A stretch of 8,462 bases of DNA. It comes from CAYRZL01 sp964428795 (GTDB taxonomy: Bacteria > Bacillota > Clostridia > Lachnospirales > Lachnospiraceae). Both the position numbers and the translations under genes were made by a program. Positions 5,369-8,462 of the stretch are shown piece by piece (the stretch's first letter is position 1; every line of letters begins with the position of its first letter). The stretch lies in assembly GCA_964428795.1 (NCBI GenBank), contig CAYRZL010000102.1, positions 1 to 8,462 of the forward strand. Direction: 5' to 3'. The notes beneath the pieces were generated by a model. The model did no database searches, had not been told where the DNA came from, and worked only from the letters and a program-made list of their open reading frames with translations.

Positions 5369-6091
5369 CTACTCTCCGTCTTCTTCTCCGTAATTTCCGT
5401 AATAGGTTCCATAATATTTACCGTAATATTTACCATAATAGCCATTTCGTTTTGCCTTTACCTTGTTCAGAACCGCTCCAAGAATACGCACTCCGGAAAT
5501 TTCCAACTGTCTCTTGACATCGGCAACCATGCGGCTTTTTGTCTGTCCCTGTGCCACTACAATGACTGCGCCGTCACACTGTTTTGCAATAACTGCTGCA
5601 TCTATTGTCGCGCCGAGAGGCGGACAATCAATCAATACATAATCAAAATGCTCGCGTGCGAAAGCAACTAATTTTTCAAAATAATTTTTTTCCAACAACT
5701 CGGTCGAATTTGGAACAGAAGGTCCCGCAAACACCATATAAAGTCTTGGAATATCTGTAGCAAACACAACATCTGCCATGGTTTTCTGTCCGGAAAGATA
5801 ATGGGAAAGACCATAAATCTCTCTTCCTCTCTCTCTCTGGGCAGCAAGTCGTCCGACCATAACAGATTTTCGAATGTCCCCATCAATAACAAGAACACTC
5901 TTTTTTGAATCTGTCATAGATCTTGCCAGATCCATGACCACAGTGCTTTTCCCCTCATTTTGGCTGTAACTTGTAAAAAGTATCGTCTTTACATCATCTC
6001 CGCAAAACTGCAGATTTGTCCTGAGCGCCCTGAGAGCTTCTATCATACCATGACTCTGATTGTTTACATTTTTCAACTGTACTGTTTCCAT
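5369..6091 (-). CDS. cpsD: CpsD/Wze-type cytoplasmic tyrosine autokinase
   Basis: This 240-aa protein has the full bacterial tyrosine kinase set. EALRALRTNLQF (18-29) is the family's oligomerisation motif. The Walker A is SYSQNEGKST (41-50, Lys48), Walker A' is VLVIDGDIR (66-74), and Walker B is VLIDCPP (152-158). The tail carries nine tyrosines in repeated YYGK/YYGT/YYGN units (218-234), the autophosphorylation cluster. It uses ATP to phosphorylate itself in a ring of subunits stimulated by CpsC, and cycles of phosphorylation govern capsule length and export. It lacks a membrane segment of its own, as in Gram-positive systems where activator and kinase are separate. The ATG is 14 bases after the cpsC stop, with GAGGG about 10 bases upstream. 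CpsB and possibly the LMW phosphatase would reverse its phosphorylation. Confidence 0.96.
   Translation of the reverse strand: METVQLKNVNNQSHGMIEALRALRTNLQFCGDDVKTILFTSYSQNEGKSTVVMDLARSMTDSKKSVLVIDGDIRKSVMVGRLAAQRERGREIYGLSHYLSGQKTMADVVFATDIPRLYMVFAGPSVPNSTELLEKNYFEKLVAFAREHFDYVLIDCPPLGATIDAAVIAKQCDGAVIVVAQGQTKSRMVADVKRQLEISGVRILGAVLNKVKAKRNGYYGKYYGKYYGTYYGNYGEEDGE
5390..5440 (-). repeat. 12-bp tandem repeats encoding the CpsD tyrosine cluster
   Basis: Four imperfect 12-base units of the type TATTAYGGNAAA, plus a partial unit, encode the YYGK/YYGT/YYGN series at the CpsD C-terminus. Each unit adds two tyrosines without changing frame, so unit gain or loss could change the number of phosphorylation sites. 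Confidence 0.75.
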
Positions 6092-6105
6092 TTGTTCTGT
6101 TCCCT

Positions 6106-6837
6106 CTATGCTCTTTTACGTTTTTTCTTTTTTTCTCCGTTGTATTCTGCCCCCCCCCGAACTTCAGGCAGGGATCCCAGCACTCGAATGCCGGTCTTTT
6201 TCTCCATATCTTCCGGCGTCATGATCGTATCGTTCAACAGATAGCCCGCTACAATTACTATAATAGCCAAAACTGCACCGCCAACAGCTCCCATGGCAGT
6301 ATTTTTCATCACATTTGGACTGACCGGGCTTTCTGAGATATAACCGTTCTGGATAATGTTTGGCGGATCCTGATCCATTTTTTCCGCGATATAGTCAGCG
6401 GCCACATCTGCTACCTCGTCTGCAATCACTTTTGCCGTCTGGGGATCCGGGTTTGTTGCTGTAATTTTAAGCATACGGGAATTGTCCGGATTGCTGAAAG
6501 ATAACTGTCCGCTCAACTCCTCGTATGTCATGTCCAAATCCAGATTTTCAATCACCTGATCCAAAACCGGCCTGCCTCCGACAACCTCCATGTAGTCGCT
6601 GGTCAGATTGGTACCCGTTTGGATATCCGCCAGACTCGTGATAGATGTGCTTTTTGTCAATACATACAATACCGATGTAGATGTATACTGCGGTGTAACC
6701 AGAAATTTGCTGTACACAAATGCAATGGCAGCCAGCAGCACGATAGAAATAATAATCTTGAACCAGTTTGCCGCCAGTTCAAAAAACACTTCCACCAAAT
6801 CTATTTCTACTTCTTCATTTCCACGTTGTTTTTCCAT
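6106..6837 (-). CDS. cpsC: CpsC/Wzz-type chain-length regulator and kinase activator
   Basis: This 243-aa membrane protein has two transmembrane helices (about 26-45 and 181-201) bracketing an extracytoplasmic loop. The loop starts with a Wzz-like TPQYTSTSVLYV (48-59) and ends with the proline-containing SESPVSPN (168-175). After the second helix a cytoplasmic tail contains the TPEDMEKKTGIRVLGSLPEV segment (207-226) typical of activators that contact CpsD. The very end is strongly basic (KKKKRKRA). The start with CAGGAG 7 bases upstream gives MEKQRGNEEVEIDL; an upstream in-frame ATG at 6867 would overlap cpsB and lacks this site. The gene begins 19 bases after cpsB and ends 14 bases before cpsD. 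A G9 run (6158-6150) encodes Arg-Gly-Gly near residues 227-229, so a one-base slip would change only the last 15 or so residues, or extend them. Confidence 0.93.
   Translation of the reverse strand: MEKQRGNEEVEIDLVEVFFELAANWFKIIISIVLLAAIAFVYSKFLVTPQYTSTSVLYVLTKSTSITSLADIQTGTNLTSDYMEVVGGRPVLDQVIENLDLDMTYEELSGQLSFSNPDNSRMLKITATNPDPQTAKVIADEVADVAADYIAEKMDQDPPNIIQNGYISESPVSPNVMKNTAMGAVGGAVLAIIVIVAGYLLNDTIMTPEDMEKKTGIRVLGSLPEVRGGAEYNGEKKKKRKRA
6150..6158 (-). repeat. G9 homopolymer inside the cpsC 3' end
   Basis: Nine consecutive G on the coding strand, in codons CGG GGG GGG G. Loss of one G would replace the basic tail and extend the frame about 130 bases, past the cpsD start, ending at a TGA inside cpsD. 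Gain of one G would give a different tail ending in TAA 4 bases before the normal stop. The same C9-GAAC string (plus strand) occurs at 3400-3412. Confidence 0.85.
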
Positions 6838-6856
6838 TTTTAATCTCCTGTATCTC

Positions 6857-7558
6857 TTAATGTGCAAGTATTTTCCCCGGCTCTGATTCGGTAACCCTCA
6901 GGGCTGTTTTTTCACCATATTTTTTACTGATATATTCCCTGCACTGAGCCATATGACATACCCGGTGCGCAATTCCGTGGCTGTCACTTGCCACCATATC
7001 TATCAATTCTTCTTTCAATAATTGCTTTGTATATTTCCTGGTTTTTCGACCATCCAAGCCTAAAATTGCATCCGCATTTACCTGAATATATGCTCCTATA
7101 GACCGCAGTTCTTCCACATTTTCTATATCCTCCACCAGACACCGATAACGCTCCACATGTGCAATCACCGGTATGTACCCATTAGAAAGCAGTTTCTGTG
7201 TCATATTGCGTATATAGGCATATTCTGTCTCATAGGAATATTCTGTCAATACATATGAAGAACCTGCCAGGGTCAGACATCTGCCACTGGACAGGTACTG
7301 TATACAATCGTCGTTCATATGATACTCCGTTCCTAAAAGCAGTCGAATCCCCACACGCTCTGCATATTTTCTTACTTCTATATAATTTTGAAAAATCTGT
7401 TCCAAGTCAAAAGGAAACATGCCACGTCGATAATGCGGTGTCAGAATAATAGCTTTGATCCCCTGCCGCTTTGCTTCCCGCAGCATCGCTTTTGATTCCT
7501 CCAATGACTCTGCGCCATCATCTACACAATACAACAAATGACAATGTATGTCAATCAT
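6857..7558 (-). CDS. cpsB: CpsB/YwqE-type PHP-family phosphotyrosine protein phosphatase
   Basis: This 233-aa protein shows the metal-binding ligands of the PHP phosphatase family in order: H5 and H7 in MIDIHCHLLY, D13/D14 in CVDDGAES, H42 in LTPHYR, E78 and H80 in GTEYH, H134 in VIAHVERY, and D192 plus H194 in ASDSHG. Such enzymes are manganese-dependent tyrosine phosphatases that dephosphorylate CpsD and so reset the capsule kinase cycle. Family members usually read HSHILPGIDDG at the N-terminus; here it is HCHLLYCVDDG, with two cysteines next to the metal site. The ATG at 7558 has GAGG 7 bases upstream and the protein starts right at the conserved MIDIH, whereas an in-frame upstream start would only translate the leader. 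A near-consensus promoter lies about 64 bases upstream. Confidence 0.94.
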   Translation of the reverse strand: MIDIHCHLLYCVDDGAESLEESKAMLREAKRQGIKAIILTPHYRRGMFPFDLEQIFQNYIEVRKYAERVGIRLLLGTEYHMNDDCIQYLSSGRCLTLAGSSYVLTEYSYETEYAYIRNMTQKLLSNGYIPVIAHVERYRCLVEDIENVEELRSIGAYIQVNADAILGLDGRKTRKYTKQLLKEELIDMVASDSHGIAHRVCHMAQCREYISKKYGEKTALRVTESEPGKILAH

Positions 7559-7628
7559 ACAGATACCTCTTTCACTTTTTTGGGAATCCTCTCTCAGGGC
7601 AACTACACTTGTGGCCAAATACGGACAT

Positions 7629-7657
7629 ATTATATACGCTCTGAAATAGTATTTCAA
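7629..7657 (-). promoter_or_regulatory. Near-consensus sigma-A promoter for cpsB and downstream genes
   Basis: TTGAAA (7657-7652, 5 of 6) and a perfect TATAAT (7634-7629) are 17 bases apart, the ideal spacing. The predicted start is near 7622, giving a leader of about 64 bases before cpsB. This is the strongest promoter in the window by sequence, and it separates the cpsB-cpsC-cpsD block from the LMW phosphatase gene. Confidence 0.8.
7642..7656. promoter_or_regulatory. 15-bp palindrome TGAAATA-G-TATTTCA, candidate operator
   Basis: Seven-base perfect arms surround a single central base. The palindrome covers most of the -35 box and part of the spacer of the cpsB promoter. Symmetry and position are those of a dimeric repressor site. 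No known regulator consensus is claimed. Confidence 0.5.
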
Positions 7658-7676
7658 GTGGTAATTTCATCATCTT

Positions 7677-7702
7677 TTAAGAAATTTTGACATATTTCTT
7701 AA
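7677..7702. promoter_or_regulatory. Inverted repeat TTAAGAAAT-N8-ATTTCTTAA upstream of the cpsB promoter
   Basis: Two perfect 9-base arms separated by 8 bases lie about 20-45 bases upstream of the -35 box. The element is not followed by a U-tract on the minus strand, which argues against a terminator for the phosphatase gene. It could be an activator or repressor site, or an AT-rich RNA hairpin after the first gene. Confidence 0.4.
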
Positions 7703-7734
7703 TTTCTCTTGTTTTTTAAACGGATTTTAGCATC

Positions 7735-8223
7735 TCAATTATTAAAATCTTCCTGTACTTTACCGTACTCATACTTATTTAAATAGTCCAAAAAACCTTC
7801 ACAGCCACATTTTACATCATTGTAAGTTGCATCAAAATCACCCGTATACCATGGATCTGCAATATCTCTGCTGCTGCGGCTAAATTCCGACAATTTGTAG
7901 ACTTTCCCCTGTGGATCACTGCCCAGAATCCTCATCATATTGCGGATATTCATGCTGTCCATTCCAATCAGGAAATCATATTTTTCATAATCTTTTTTTG
8001 TCATCTGCACAGAACGGTGAGATAATACCGGTATACCGACTTCCCTCATTTTCTGCACCGTACCGTAATGAGGTGGGTTGCCGATCTCTTCTCTGCTGGT
8101 TGCTGCTGAATTGATGTAGAACTGATCTGCTAAACCAGCTTTATTTACCATATCCTGCAGGACGAATTGTGCCATGGTGGAGCGGCAAATGTTGCCATGG
8201 CAGATGAATAATACTTTTATCAT
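7735..8223 (-). CDS. Low-molecular-weight protein tyrosine phosphatase
   Basis: This 162-aa cytoplasmic enzyme starts MIKVLFICHGNICRST and so carries the C-x5-R-S P-loop (Cys8, Arg14, Ser15). DPW at 123-125 supplies the general acid Asp123. Length and motif order match LMW-PTPs, which use a phosphocysteine intermediate to remove phosphate from protein tyrosine. Its place as first gene of a capsule locus suggests CpsD or a sugar-synthesis enzyme as substrate, like the Wzb phosphatases of Gram-negative capsule systems. ATG at 8221-8223 was chosen because the P-loop strand begins at once and AAGGAG lies 10 bases upstream. A longer in-frame start at 8298 would overlap the promoter. A 176-base control region separates it from cpsB. 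Confidence 0.94.
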   Translation of the reverse strand: MIKVLFICHGNICRSTMAQFVLQDMVNKAGLADQFYINSAATSREEIGNPPHYGTVQKMREVGIPVLSHRSVQMTKKDYEKYDFLIGMDSMNIRNMMRILGSDPQGKVYKLSEFSRSSRDIADPWYTGDFDATYNDVKCGCEGFLDYLNKYEYGKVQEDFNN

Positions 8224-8269
8224 TTTTCTATAACTCCTTATAAGTCCTGTATTTCTTCTCAAATGCTTG

Positions 8270-8298
8270 ATTTTACAGGGTTTCCGGTCTGTTCTCAA
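8270..8298 (-). promoter_or_regulatory. Sigma-A-type promoter for the LMW phosphatase gene
   Basis: TTGAGA (8298-8293, 5 of 6) and TAAAAT (8275-8270, 5 of 6) are separated by exactly 17 bases. The predicted start near 8263 gives a leader of about 40 bases ending in AAGGAG and the phosphatase ATG. It is the only good promoter found at the head of the locus. Confidence 0.7.
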
Positions 8299-8299
8299 T

Positions 8300-8317
8300 T
8301 ACTCTGTTTCCAGAGTA
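8300..8317. promoter_or_regulatory. Dyad TACTCTG-TTTC-CAGAGTA next to the first promoter
   Basis: Perfect 7-base arms with a 4-base centre lie directly upstream of the -35 box at 8293-8298, centred near -46 from the predicted start. That is a usual position for an activator or an overlapping repressor. No matching regulator is in the window. Confidence 0.4.
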
Positions 8318-8342
8318 TTTTCTCAAATCGTTCCATGTTTTC

Positions 8343-8462
8343 TCATATTTGTCCCTGCAAAATTGGTAAATTCGTTGGTAAAGTAAGCAGCTTTACCAAC
8401 GGGCTTTTTTTGTTGTACTTCTCAATGATGTGTTCCAGATATTTCTCCCAGTGAAGCGCAAC
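8343..8462 (-). CDS. Possible C-terminal end of an upstream gene (39 codons, cut by window edge)
   Basis: A minus-strand frame is open from the right edge to TGA at 8343-8345. The residues begin VALHWEKYLEHIIEKYNKKS and look protein-like, but 39 open codons in AT-rich DNA can arise by chance. The last third is encoded by the inverted and direct repeats at 8363-8401. I recognise no family. If real, the gene ends 44 bases before the first promoter. Confidence 0.25.
   Translation of the reverse strand, partial: VALHWEKYLEHIIEKYNKKSPLVKLLTLPTNLPILQGQI
8373..8411 (+). terminator. Strong plus-strand intrinsic terminator without a visible plus-strand gene
   Basis: CGTTGGTAAAG (8373-8383) and CTTTACCAACG (8391-8401) form a perfect 11-bp stem with a 7-base loop. 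GGC and seven T (8405-8411) follow. It reads as a terminator only for plus-strand transcription, yet no plus-strand gene lies to its left. A second TTGGTAAA copy at 8363-8370 gives, on the minus strand, an alternative stem followed by TTTT, a much weaker terminator in the other direction. Confidence 0.7.

Larger units (their letters stand above)
7559..7734. other. 176-base intergenic control region between the LMW phosphatase gene and cpsB
   Basis: The gap contains no ORF of note. It holds a 9-bp-arm inverted repeat (7677-7702), a near-consensus promoter (7629-7657) and a 15-bp palindrome overlapping that promoter (7642-7656). It ends with the cpsB leader and ribosome binding site. There is no clear intrinsic terminator for the upstream gene on the minus strand, so some read-through from the first promoter is likely. 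Confidence 0.6.

Noticed and set aside
5668..5898. 76-codon minus-strand frame inside cpsD
   Set aside because: It is out of frame within the conserved kinase gene and has no ribosome site.
6857..7657. Longer cpsB start at 7657
   Set aside because: It would begin upstream of the predicted transcription start near 7622 and add 33 non-conserved residues. The metal-binding MIDIHCH motif starts exactly at 7558 with GAGG upstream.
7677..7702. Intrinsic terminator after the LMW phosphatase gene
   Set aside because: The 9-bp hairpin is AT-only apart from one pair per arm and is followed by AAGATG on the minus strand, with no U-tract.
1..8462. CRISPR arrays, tRNA/rRNA genes, insertion sequences or attachment sites
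   Set aside because: No regularly spaced direct repeats, tRNA-like cloverleaf, transposase or terminal inverted repeats were seen anywhere in the window.

Overview
The window is the first part of a surface-polysaccharide (capsule or exopolysaccharide) locus from a Gram-positive, Firmicutes-type bacterium. The evidence for that is AGGAGG-type ribosome binding sites, a CpsB/CpsC/CpsD phosphotyrosine module, a LytR-CpsA-Psr (LCP) protein and a LoaP-type NusG paralogue. Protein style and moderate GC suggest a gut clostridium of the Lachnospiraceae kind. That placement is inference from recall, not a database match.

Every confident gene is on the minus strand, so the locus reads from high to low coordinates. 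It starts at a good sigma-A-type promoter (8270-8298) with a low-molecular-weight tyrosine phosphatase (7735-8223). A 176-base gap follows, with a second, near-consensus promoter and two perfect dyads. The tightly packed regulatory/export block comes next: PHP-type tyrosine phosphatase CpsB (6857-7558), chain-length/kinase-activator protein CpsC (6106-6837), tyrosine kinase CpsD (5369-6091), an LCP glycopolymer transferase (4296-5360) and a membrane-anchored, internally shortened GH3-like protein (3449-4291). After a 144-base gap with a G9 tract comes a membrane-bound nucleotide-sugar 4,6-dehydratase (1301-3304). Next are a leader with an intrinsic terminator, loaP (608-1117), a structured 381-base leader, and the first 75 codons of a DegT-type aminotransferase (1-226) that runs off the left edge.

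The genes fit together. CpsC/CpsD, opposed by the two phosphatases, would control polymerisation and export. The LCP protein would attach polymer to the wall. The dehydratase and aminotransferase would make an amino-deoxy sugar nucleotide for the repeat unit. LoaP would let RNA polymerase read through terminators in the downstream sugar-assembly genes. No initiating glycosyltransferase, flippase or polymerase is present, so these probably lie beyond the left edge.

The most interesting parts are regulatory. An intrinsic terminator sits directly before the loaP ribosome binding site, so LoaP synthesis itself requires read-through. The leader after loaP contains nested long-range complementarity around a possible 40-codon ORF. 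Two identical G9 tracts could be phase-variable. The GH3-like protein keeps the fold ends and a nucleophile-type motif but lacks the middle of the domain.
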